From F2B08 sp046260445 (GTDB lineage Bacteria > Actinomycetota > Actinomycetes > Actinomycetales > Dermatophilaceae): DNA of 37,798 bases. This document shows positions 1-6,815 of the stretch, piece after piece. The notes under the pieces were generated by a model. The model was given only the letters and a program-made list of their open reading frames with translations, was not told the origin of the DNA and ran no database searches. The translations under genes and the position numbers were made by a program. Positions within the stretch are counted from its first letter, which is position 1, and every line of letters starts with the position of its first letter. The stretch lies in the NCBI GenBank assembly GCA_046260445.1, contig JBHEPF010000004.1, positions 1 to 37,798 on the forward strand, in the 5' to 3' direction.

Positions 1-1201
1 CCTCGTATGCGATGCGCGCGCGCGGGATGCACGTCGCCAGCGCCGCGAGGGCCCGGTCGACATCGGTGTCGGTGCTCGTGTGGCCGAGAGTGAGGCGCAC
101 CACGCCGACCGGCTCAGGACCGGTGTACCCGATCGCCTCGAGGACGTGACTGCGCCCAGGGACACCGGCCTGGCAGGCCGACCCCGTCGAGGCCTCGATT
201 CCCGCGGCGTCGAGGAGGTAGAGCAGGGCGTCGGGCTCACACCCGGGGACGACGAGGTGGGCGAAGGCGGGCAGCCGGTCCTCTGCCGAGCCCGGTGTCC
301 ACGCGCCGCCGACAGCGACCCCGAGGTCGAGGGCGAGGGCGCCCCCGATGAGACGGTCCCTGAGAGTGAGGAGTCGGGCGACCTCCCGCTCGCGGCGCTG
401 GGAGAGGACCTCGATCGCGGCGGCGAACGCGGCGATGAGAGCGACGGGCAGGGTCCCGCCGCGCAGGCCGCGCTCGTGGCGACCACCACGGACGATCGGC
501 TCGACGCCTGCGTGGCGGGACGCGAGCAGGACTCCGATCCCCATCGGACCCCCGAGCTTGTGCGCGGAGACGGACATGAGGTCGAGACCGGTGTCGCGGA
601 AGGAGATCGCACACGGTCCGGCCGCCTGGACGGCGTCGGAGTGGACGGTGACCCCCCGCTCTCGCGCGAGCTCTGCGACCTCGCGGACGGGCTGGACCGT
701 GCCGATCTCGTTGTTCGCCCACATCAGGCTGACCAGGGCCGCCGGAGCCCCCGCCTCCTCGAGGTCGTCCAAGGCTGCGGTGACGGCAGCGGCCGTGACG
801 ACGCCCGACTCGGTGGGAGTGACGAGTCGCACCACGCCACCCCGCTTGCCCAGCGCCTCGACCGGCTCGAGGACCGCGTGGTGCTCGATCGCACTCGTGA
901 CCACGCCGCGGGTGCGCGGGTCTGCGGAGGTGCGGGCCGCATACGACCCGGTCACGGCGAGGTTGTCGGCCTCGGTGCCGCCGCTCGTGAAGATGATCTC
1001 GGTGGGGTGCGCGCCCAGGTCCGCGGCGATCCGCTCGCGTGACTCCTCGACGAGGGCCCGGACGCGGCGGCCGGAGGTGTGCAGGGACGACGCGTTGCCG
1101 ACCAGACCCGCAGCATCGGTGAGGGCCTCCAGCGCCGCGGGGACCATCGGCGTGGTCGCGGCGTGGTCGAGATAGACGCCGGAGGCGAGGGGGTCGGACA
1201 C
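1..1201 (-). CDS. iscS: Cysteine desulfurase (IscS/NifS type), 3' end cut by window edge
   Basis: PLP enzyme that takes sulfur from L-cysteine as an enzyme-bound persulfide, for Fe-S cluster assembly or tRNA thiolation. 400 codons are visible. The reading begins VSDPLASGVYLDHAATTP. The PLP-binding lysine lies in SVSAHKLGG (K215), the cofactor-contacting ATTP and HSDAVQAAG segments are present, and the catalytic cysteine is C343 in STGSACQAG, a flexible class I (IscS/NifS) loop rather than the SufS RxGHHC form. The only plausible start is GTG at 1201; no in-frame ATG lies upstream, and a TACCAT hexamer sits 6 nt before it, suggesting a leaderless mRNA. The family is usually 380-405 residues, so only a few C-terminal codons should be missing. 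In many actinobacteria mnmA follows this gene, which would lie off the left edge. Family assignment is secure; the physiological partner is inferred. Confidence 0.93.
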   Translation of the reverse strand, partial: MSDPLASGVYLDHAATTPMVPAALEALTDAAGLVGNASSLHTSGRRVRALVEESRERIAADLGAHPTEIIFTSGGTEADNLAVTGSYAARTSADPRTRGVVTSAIEHHAVLEPVEALGKRGGVVRLVTPTESGVVTAAAVTAALDDLEEAGAPAALVSLMWANNEIGTVQPVREVAELARERGVTVHSDAVQAAGPCAISFRDTGLDLMSVSAHKLGGPMGIGVLLASRHAGVEPIVRGGRHERGLRGGTLPVALIAAFAAAIEVLSQRREREVARLLTLRDRLIGGALALDLGVAVGGAWTPGSAEDRLPAFAHLVVPGCEPDALLYLLDAAGIEASTGSACQAGVPGRSHVLEAIGYTGPEPVGVVRLTLGHTSTDTDVDRALAALATCIPRARIAYE

Positions 1202-1207
1202 CCATTC

Positions 1208-1213
1208 ATGGTA
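1208..1213 (-). promoter_or_regulatory. -10 hexamer TACCAT for the cysteine desulfurase gene
   Basis: On the minus strand TACCAT is followed by 6 nt and then the GTG at 1201. This spacing puts the predicted transcription start on or next to the start codon, and there is no purine-rich ribosome site in between. No convincing -35 hexamer is seen. Inferred leaderless promoter. Confidence 0.45.
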
Positions 1214-1449
1214 CGGACCCGCTGCGCGTAGTCCGTGACCTCCCAGCTCGGACACCGGGGTGCGCTGATCCACGGCCTGCCGCCTCCGCGGCTGGGCGAA
1301 TAATAGCCGTCAATGCAGGCCCGCGGTGGTTTAGCGGCCACCGGGATAGCTCACTCTCACGAGTTGATATCGAGACGATAACGAATGGGCCTGCACCCCC
1401 CGTTCCGGGTCTTCAGGGCCGCATCGTCTCCTACGGTGCGAGAACATGT

Positions 1450-1495
1450 CGGCCGCGTACCCACGCGGCCGCTACCCCTCGCACATCCGCGAGGG
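1450..1495 (+). promoter_or_regulatory. Two tandem hairpins in the 5' leader of the ABC importer operon
   Basis: First stem: CGGCCGCGT (1450-1458), loop ACCC, ACGCGGCCG (1463-1471), 9 perfect pairs. Second stem: CCCTCGC (1476-1482), 6-nt loop, GCGAGGG (1489-1495), 7 perfect pairs. They end 18 nt before the AAAGGAG ribosome site. If transcription starts just after the TACGGT at 1432-1437, both fold at the very 5' end of the mRNA. A role in mRNA stability or translational control is inferred. Confidence 0.55.
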
Positions 1496-1526
1496 ACTCA
1501 TCATTCCTCATCAAAGGAGCTACCCG

Positions 1527-3296
1527 ATGACGAGACGTACTCGCATCCTGAGCATGGTCGCCGTCGGCGCACTCATGCTCACGGCGTGTGCTAGTCAGGA
1601 CACCGGTACTGAGTCCACCGACACCGGCACCGACACAGATACAGCCGCTGCAGAGCGCAGCGGCGGGACGCTCCGCGTCGCGGAGACGAACGCCTTCACG
1701 TCGTTCAACAACAATGTCAGTGCCAACAACCTGGACATCAACAGCAAGGTCCTGGGCACGATGCGCAGCGACTTCATCTACCTGGACAACGAGCTCAACA
1801 TCGTCCCGGACGAGTCGTTCGGGACCTATGAGAAGGTCTCCGACGACCCGCTCGCGGTGAAGTACACCGTCAACGAGAGCTCCGTCTGGTCCGATGGCAA
1901 TGCCATCGACAAGGGCGACATGCTTCTGCAGTGGGCCATCCTGTCCGGCCACTTCGACGGCGAGCCGAACGCCGAGGGCGCTGCTGAGCCCGCCTTCTTC
2001 TCGTACGCCGGCTCGACCGAGGGTCTCAGCCTCACAGACATGCCGGAGTTCGAGGACGACCGGACGATGACGCTCACCTACTCCGAGCCCTACGTCGACT
2101 GGGAGATCAGCTACGACCTCGGCAGCGCCATGCCCGCCCACGTTGTGGCCGAGCAGGCCGGTCTCGCCGACGAGGCGGCTCTCGTGGAGCTCCTCGAGAC
2201 CGCGACCCCGGGTGAGGCGAACGAGGAGCTCCAGGCCGTCGCCGACTTCTGGAACACCGGCTACGTCACGAACACCATGCCGTCCGACGAGAGCCTGCTG
2301 CTCTCCAGCGGCCCGATGATCGTCACCGACATGGTGCCCGAGCAGTCGGTGACCCTCGCCGTCAACGACGCCTACGGCGGTGACCTCCCGGCGCAGGTCG
2401 ACGAGATCACCGTCCGCTTCATCGGTGACGCGGCCGCCGCGATCGCGGCGCTGCGCAACGGCGAGGTCGACATCATCGCCCCGCAGCCCACCGTGGACGC
2501 GGTGCAGGAGGTCCAGAGCATCGAAGACGTCACGGTTCTCCAGGGCCCGCAGCTGGTCTACGACCACCTCGACCTCAGCTTCGACAGCGAGGTCTTCGCC
2601 GACCAGAACGTCCGGGAGGCCTTCCTCAAGACCATCCCCCGCGACGTCATCGTCGATCGGCTCATCCGGCCGATCAACGAGAACGCCGAGGTCGTCAACA
2701 GCCAGCTCTACCTGCCGTCCGAGGGTGACCTCTACACCCAGGCCGTCTCGGAGAACGGCTCCGACGCCTACGCCGAGGTCGACATCGAGGGCGCTCGCGA
2801 GCTCCTCGCCGGTGCGACCCCGACGGTCCGGATTCTCTACAACTCCAACAACCCGATCCGGGTCGACACCTTCTCGATCATCCAGGAGTCCGCCACCGAG
2901 GCCGGCTTCAACATCGAGGACGGCGGCTCGGCCGACTGGGGGTCCGAGCTCGGCGGCGGCGGCTACGACGCCTCCATCTTCGGCTGGATCAGCAGCGGTG
3001 TCGGCAGCGCCGGCATCCCGCAGATCTTCTCGACCACCGGTGGCGGCAACTACAGCGGCTACTCCAACCCCGAGGTCGACGCGCTGGCCACCGAGCTCTT
3101 GGTGACGTCCGACTCTGACGAGGCAGAGTCGATCAAGCGACAGATCGACACGCTGCTCTGGAGCGACGCCTACGGCGTCACCCTCTTCCAGGGTCCCGGC
3201 CTCATCGTGCACTCCAACGACGTCGAAGGCGTCGAGTACATGTCCAACCAGACCGGTGTCTGGTGGAACTTCTGGGAGTGGTCGCTCGCTTCCTGA
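1527..3296 (+). CDS. Extracellular solute-binding lipoprotein, family 5 (peptide/nickel ABC importer)
   Basis: Lipid-anchored binding protein that captures the substrate outside the membrane and delivers it to the permease pair encoded downstream. The ATG at 1527 has AAAGGAG 6 nt upstream and begins a lipoprotein signal: MTRRTRIL, a hydrophobic core, then lipobox LTAC with the lipidated Cys at residue 21. A Thr/Asp/Ser-rich linker (about residues 22-43) leads into the SBP_bac_5 fold; GGTLRVAETNAFTSFNNN is the usual family opening and AIAALRNGEVDII a typical internal helix. 589 aa, normal to slightly long. An in-frame ATG at 1446 would bury the signal peptide, so I reject it as the main start. 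Ligand specificity (oligopeptide, dipeptide or other) cannot be read from sequence. First gene of the importer operon; a strong hairpin separates it from the permeases. Confidence 0.92.
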   Translation: MTRRTRILSMVAVGALMLTACASQDTGTESTDTGTDTDTAAAERSGGTLRVAETNAFTSFNNNVSANNLDINSKVLGTMRSDFIYLDNELNIVPDESFGTYEKVSDDPLAVKYTVNESSVWSDGNAIDKGDMLLQWAILSGHFDGEPNAEGAAEPAFFSYAGSTEGLSLTDMPEFEDDRTMTLTYSEPYVDWEISYDLGSAMPAHVVAEQAGLADEAALVELLETATPGEANEELQAVADFWNTGYVTNTMPSDESLLLSSGPMIVTDMVPEQSVTLAVNDAYGGDLPAQVDEITVRFIGDAAAAIAALRNGEVDIIAPQPTVDAVQEVQSIEDVTVLQGPQLVYDHLDLSFDSEVFADQNVREAFLKTIPRDVIVDRLIRPINENAEVVNSQLYLPSEGDLYTQAVSENGSDAYAEVDIEGARELLAGATPTVRILYNSNNPIRVDTFSIIQESATEAGFNIEDGGSADWGSELGGGGYDASIFGWISSGVGSAGIPQIFSTTGGGNYSGYSNPEVDALATELLVTSDSDEAESIKRQIDTLLWSDAYGVTLFQGPGLIVHSNDVEGVEYMSNQTGVWWNFWEWSLAS

Positions 3297-3305
3297 CCCA
3301 CTGAC

Positions 3306-3344
3306 GGTGGGGTATGCGCGCACTGCGTGCGCGCATACCCCACC
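3306..3344 (+). terminator. Perfect 18-bp hairpin between binding protein and permease genes
   Basis: Left arm 3306-3323, loop TGC (3324-3326), right arm 3327-3344, all 18 pairs perfect; the stem includes GGGGTATGCGCGCAC. It begins 10 nt after the binding-protein stop codon. No T-run follows (CTCTGTCTCTACCC), so it may act as a partial terminator or as a 3' stabiliser of the binding-protein mRNA, raising that protein above the permeases, as is common in binding-protein ABC operons. The structure is seen directly; the role is inferred. Confidence 0.7.
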
Positions 3345-3440
3345 TCTGTCTCTACCCACCTTCGAGTCCGAGCCACCACGAGCCTTGCTCGGGCCTTATC
3401 GTGAACACACCCTCATCCGGGGACAGAGAGTGAGACGCGC

Positions 3441-4988
3441 ATGCTGGGATATGTGATCAGACGCCTGGCGATGGCCGTGGTCATCCTGTTCGCCTCGTCC
3501 TACCTGGTCTACAACCTCGCCGCCTTCGCCGGCGACCCCCTCGAGGACCTGCGGCAGAGCCGTGACGCGAACCGCGATGCGCTCATCGCGCAGCGCACCG
3601 CCGCCCTCAACCTCGACATCCCGCCCCCCCTTCGCTACTTCCTGTGGATCCGGGGTGCGATCGGGTGTGCCGCGCCCTTCATCGCGACGTGCGACCTCGG
3701 CACCAACCTGCAGGGCTTCCAGGTGACCGACCTGCTCGCCCGGGCCATCGCCCAGACCATCCTGCTCGTCACCGCGGCCACCATTCTTTCGATCGTCATC
3801 GGCATCGCCCTCGGCATCGTCTCCGCGCTGCGCCAGTACTCCGGTCTCGACTACGGGATCACCTTCATGGCGTTCCTCTTCTTCTCTCTGCCGGTCTTCT
3901 GGGTCGCAGTCCTGCTCAAGGAGTTCGGCGCTATCCGCTTCAACGACTTTCTCCGGGATCCGACCTTCTCCCCCACGGTGGTTCTGTTCGTGGGGATCGT
4001 TGTCGCCCTGGCGGCCTATGGCACGGCCTATGGCGCGACCCGGACCAAGGTGTTCGTCGCTGTGGGCGCCGCCGCCGTCGTCATGGGCCTCATGCTCGGC
4101 CTCAGCGCCACCGGCTGGCTCGTCGCGCCGTTCCTCGGCATACCTGGCATCCTCGTCGTCGGCGGCCTCATCGCCGTGGCTCTCACCTTCCTCATGTCAG
4201 GACTGCGCAACCGACGCGCCCTGTACTCCGGGCTCACCGCCGTGCTCGTCGCGGCGATCGCCTACTTCCCGATTCAGCCCGTCCTCGGTGACGACATCAG
4301 CTGGCTGCTGGTGTTCGGCCTGGGGCTCGTCACCATCGTCGTCGGGGCGGCCATCGGCTATGCCTACGGTGGCTATGACCGGGCCCAGAGCATGCGGGTC
4401 GGCGCCGCTTCAGCGTTCTTCGCCGGTGGTCTGGTGCTGCTGGACCGCTTCATGCAGTCCTGGCCCCAGTACGTCGGCCACGGACGGATCCGAGGCAGAC
4501 CCATCTCGACCGTCGGCTCGTCCACCCCTGGCTTCAACAACGAAGGGTTCTGGCTGACCGGCCTCGACACGATGACCCACCTCATCCTCCCGACGGCGGC
4601 CCTCATGCTCGTCGCCCTCGCCGGCTACAGCCGCTACTCCAGGGCCTCGATGCTCGAGATCATGAACATGGACTACATCCGGACCGCCCGGGCCAAGGGC
4701 GCCAGTGAGCGCTCGGTCGTCATGAAGCACGCCTTCCGCAACGCGCTCATCCCGCTCGCCACGCTCATCGCCTTCGACATCGGCGGCCTCATCGGCGGCG
4801 CCGTCATCACCGAGAACGTCTTCGCCTTCACCGGCATGGGCCAGCTCTTCATCCAGGCCCTCGGCATCGTCGACCTCAACCCGCTCATGGGTGTCTTCCT
4901 CATCACCGGACTCCTCGCCATGGTCTTCAACCTCGTCGCCGACCTGTTGTACTCCGTCCTCGACCCGAGAGTGCGGGTGAAGGCATGA
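3441..4988 (+). CDS. DppB/OppB-type ABC permease with a large internal membrane insertion
   Basis: Inner-membrane permease subunit for the peptide-type importer. The N-terminal part (residues 1-170: MLGYVIRRLAMAVVILF, transmembrane helices near 8-28, 100-129 and 137-160) and the C-terminal part (residues 355-515) are ordinary DppB. The latter carries the ATPase-contacting EAA loop DYIRTARAKGASERSVVMKH (411-430) and the family ending DLLYSVLDPRVR. Between them, about residues 172-340 form an extra stretch with roughly six hydrophobic segments (near 176-195, 203-222, 224-251, 262-277, 287-310, 320-336) not found in usual 310-340-residue DppB proteins. The frame runs through without a break and keeps normal GC-rich codon use. 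GAGAGTGAGA upstream of ATG 3441 can serve as ribosome site. The stop overlaps the next start (ATGA), so the two permeases are translationally coupled. Confidence 0.9.
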   Translation: MLGYVIRRLAMAVVILFASSYLVYNLAAFAGDPLEDLRQSRDANRDALIAQRTAALNLDIPPPLRYFLWIRGAIGCAAPFIATCDLGTNLQGFQVTDLLARAIAQTILLVTAATILSIVIGIALGIVSALRQYSGLDYGITFMAFLFFSLPVFWVAVLLKEFGAIRFNDFLRDPTFSPTVVLFVGIVVALAAYGTAYGATRTKVFVAVGAAAVVMGLMLGLSATGWLVAPFLGIPGILVVGGLIAVALTFLMSGLRNRRALYSGLTAVLVAAIAYFPIQPVLGDDISWLLVFGLGLVTIVVGAAIGYAYGGYDRAQSMRVGAASAFFAGGLVLLDRFMQSWPQYVGHGRIRGRPISTVGSSTPGFNNEGFWLTGLDTMTHLILPTAALMLVALAGYSRYSRASMLEIMNMDYIRTARAKGASERSVVMKHAFRNALIPLATLIAFDIGGLIGGAVITENVFAFTGMGQLFIQALGIVDLNPLMGVFLITGLLAMVFNLVADLLYSVLDPRVRVKA

Positions 4989-6088
4989 CCACCAGTCCCG
5001 ATCGGCACGACGAGGCCGTCGCCAAGGTCGCCGACGAGGGTGTCGACGGCCTGGCGCGCGAGACCGAGGGGCTCTCCCAGGGGCAGATCGTCCGCAAGCG
5101 GTTCAGGCACAACACCGCCGCGGTCGTCTCCGTCGTCGTCCTCGTCGCCGTCATCCTGCTCGCGCTCACCTCGATCGGGTTCGGCCCGGTGCCGGGGTGG
5201 TGGCAGTGGAGCTACACCCAGCAGCCGCCGGTCGTCGACGGCGGGCGGCCCACGCTCGGTCTCACCGGCATCGGCGACCACCCGTTCGGTCAGGACAACC
5301 TCGGCCGTGACCTCTTCGCCATGACGATGCGCGGCACCCAGATGACCTTGCTCGTCATGACGGTGACCGGTCTGCTCGCCGGCATCATCGGCGTCGTCAT
5401 CGGCGCGACCTCGGGGTACTTCCGCGGCTGGACCGAGGCGATTCTCATGCGCCTCACCGACATCATCATCATCATCCCGCTCCTCATCCTCGCCGCCGTC
5501 CTCGGCCGCATGGCCATGACGTACATCGGACGGGGCACTCTTCAGGTGGCTGTGCTCGGAGTCCTCATCGGGATCTTCGCCTGGACCGCGCTCGCCCGCC
5601 TCGTCCGAGCCGAGATCCTCTCCCTGCGAGAACGGGAGTTCGTCGACGCCGCACGGCTCGCCGGTGCGAAAGACACCCGGATCATCTTCAAACACATCCT
5701 GCCGAACAGCATCGGCGTCATCACCGTCAACCTCACCCTGCTGCTCGCGGCCGTCGTCCTGCTCGAGACCGCGCTCAGCTACCTCGGTTTCGGCGTCCAG
5801 CCGCCCGACTGGTCGCTCGGGCGGCTCATCAGCGCCAACCAGCAGGCGTTCACCACCCGGCCCTGGCTGTTCTGGTTCCCCGGCCTGTTCATCATCCTCA
5901 TCTGCCTCTCGATCAACTTCATCGGCGACGGTCTTCGCGACGCCTTCGACCCGCGCCAGAAGAAGTTCAACGCGAAGAAGGCGAAGGAGACGAGCGAGCA
6001 CATGCTCGACGAGACCGACGCCGTGGACCAGGATGTCGCTCGCAGCGACACCGACGGCAACGCGCCCGGGCCGACCAAGCCGGCGTGA
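4985..6088 (+). CDS. DppC/OppC-type ABC permease
   Basis: Second permease subunit, expected to form a heterodimer with the preceding protein. 367 aa. A charged cytoplasmic N-terminus containing SQGQIVRKRFRHN precedes the first helix (about 45-66). The family's periplasmic segment HPFGQDNLGRDLFAMTMRGTQ follows, then a core of about five helices. The EAA loop FVDAARLAGAKDTRIIFKHI contacts the ATPase, and the end NFIGDGLRDAFDPRQKK is the classic DppC terminus. After it comes a roughly 40-residue hydrophilic tail (MLDETDAVDQDVARSDTDG) that is longer than usual. The start overlaps the upstream stop by 4 nt. The ATPase gene lies 0.7 kb downstream, beyond an antisense gene. Confidence 0.93.
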   Translation: MTTSPDRHDEAVAKVADEGVDGLARETEGLSQGQIVRKRFRHNTAAVVSVVVLVAVILLALTSIGFGPVPGWWQWSYTQQPPVVDGGRPTLGLTGIGDHPFGQDNLGRDLFAMTMRGTQMTLLVMTVTGLLAGIIGVVIGATSGYFRGWTEAILMRLTDIIIIIPLLILAAVLGRMAMTYIGRGTLQVAVLGVLIGIFAWTALARLVRAEILSLREREFVDAARLAGAKDTRIIFKHILPNSIGVITVNLTLLLAAVVLLETALSYLGFGVQPPDWSLGRLISANQQAFTTRPWLFWFPGLFIILICLSINFIGDGLRDAFDPRQKKFNAKKAKETSEHMLDETDAVDQDVARSDTDGNAPGPTKPA

Positions 6089-6147
6089 TGACGTCGACCA
6101 TGGCCCTGTTGATCGTGCCCCTGCGGCGTCGTGCTGCTGTCCTCTCG

Positions 6148-6765
6148 CTACGCGAGCAGCCAGAGCACGGCGGACAGAGCCAGTCCGCCCAGCGTGAGGG
6201 CCAGATGCGTCAGGCGCGGGGTGGTCGTCAGGCGGGCGGCGGTGTCGAGGGAGCCGGCCTCGACCAGGTCCTGCCAGTGCCCTCGGATCACGAGGGCGAG
6301 CGACCCCGAGAGGCTCGACGGGAGGTCGCCGGGGCGTACCGCGCCGCCTCGCTGGGCCTGGACTCGGGTTGTCGCCCGGTCGGGGTCCGGCCGGCTGCGC
6401 ATCGCGCTCAGGCCCCCGGGACTCGGCGCCGCCTGGGCATGCACCGCTCCCTGTGGAGTGACCAGGGTGAGGTTGAACCGGGTCTCCACCTCGATGATCG
6501 CTCCCCAGGGCACGACGTGCGATCGCCACGAGTTCTCCACGCGGACCGCCTCCTCGTCGACGACGACCCGCGGAGCGACGAAGTAGATGTACGCGATGAC
6601 CGTGATGGCCATGGCCGTCGTTGCGATCGCCGCGGACGACGACCGGACCGGCATGAAGGCCGAGGCGAAGATCGGCACCGTGACGAGCATGGTGAAGAAC
6701 ACGAAGACCCACCCGGTCCGTGGGCGGGCGACAACCGGCCCCCCGGACAACCATCGACTCGCCAT
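6148..6765 (-). CDS. PH-domain-like membrane protein
   Basis: About 205 aa. Two hydrophobic segments near the N-terminus (WVFVFFTMLVTVPIFASAF and SSAAIATTAMAITVIAYIYF) are followed by a segment typical of bacterial PH domains: PRVVVDEEAVRVENSWRSHV then VPWGAIIEVETRFNLTLVTP. A Ser/Arg-rich stretch and a C-terminal hydrophobic helix (LALTLGGLALSAVLWLLA) complete it. Function unknown; such proteins are usually annotated only as PH domain-containing membrane proteins. ATG at 6765 has GAGG 9 nt upstream; ATG 6774 or GTG 6789 would add 3 or 8 residues. The gene lies antisense between the second permease and the ATPase of the importer, and its start is only 50 nt from the ATPase start, so the two genes share a short divergent promoter zone. 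Confidence 0.8.
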   Translation of the reverse strand: MASRWLSGGPVVARPRTGWVFVFFTMLVTVPIFASAFMPVRSSSAAIATTAMAITVIAYIYFVAPRVVVDEEAVRVENSWRSHVVPWGAIIEVETRFNLTLVTPQGAVHAQAAPSPGGLSAMRSRPDPDRATTRVQAQRGGAVRPGDLPSSLSGSLALVIRGHWQDLVEAGSLDTAARLTTTPRLTHLALTLGGLALSAVLWLLA

Positions 6766-6815
6766 GGCCACCATCCTCGCAAACCGCACGACTGCCAGAC
6801 CCCAAGGAGTCCCCG

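Larger units (their letters stand above)
1202..1526. other. Divergent intergenic region, 325 nt, cysteine desulfurase / ABC importer
   Basis: I see no gene here. It holds the -10 element of the leftward gene (1208-1213), a small inverted repeat CGGTGG/CCACCG (1324-1329 with 1338-1343, 8-nt loop), a TACGGT hexamer at 1432-1437 that could be the -10 of the rightward operon, two tandem hairpins at 1450-1495, and the ribosome site AAAGGAG at 1514-1520. An ATG at 1446 is in frame with the binding-protein gene and would add 27 residues before its signal peptide. Confidence 0.6.

Noticed and set aside
1431..3359. 642-codon open frame on the minus strand across the binding-protein gene
   Set aside because: It is the mirror of a real gene in GC-rich DNA: Val/Asp/Gly/Arg-rich, no family motif, no ribosome site. 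The plus strand has signal peptide, lipobox and family sequence.
6141..6157. CTCGC-TAC-GCGAG hairpin at the end of the PH-domain gene
   Set aside because: Only 5 pairs with a 3-nt loop; too weak to call a terminator in GC-rich DNA.
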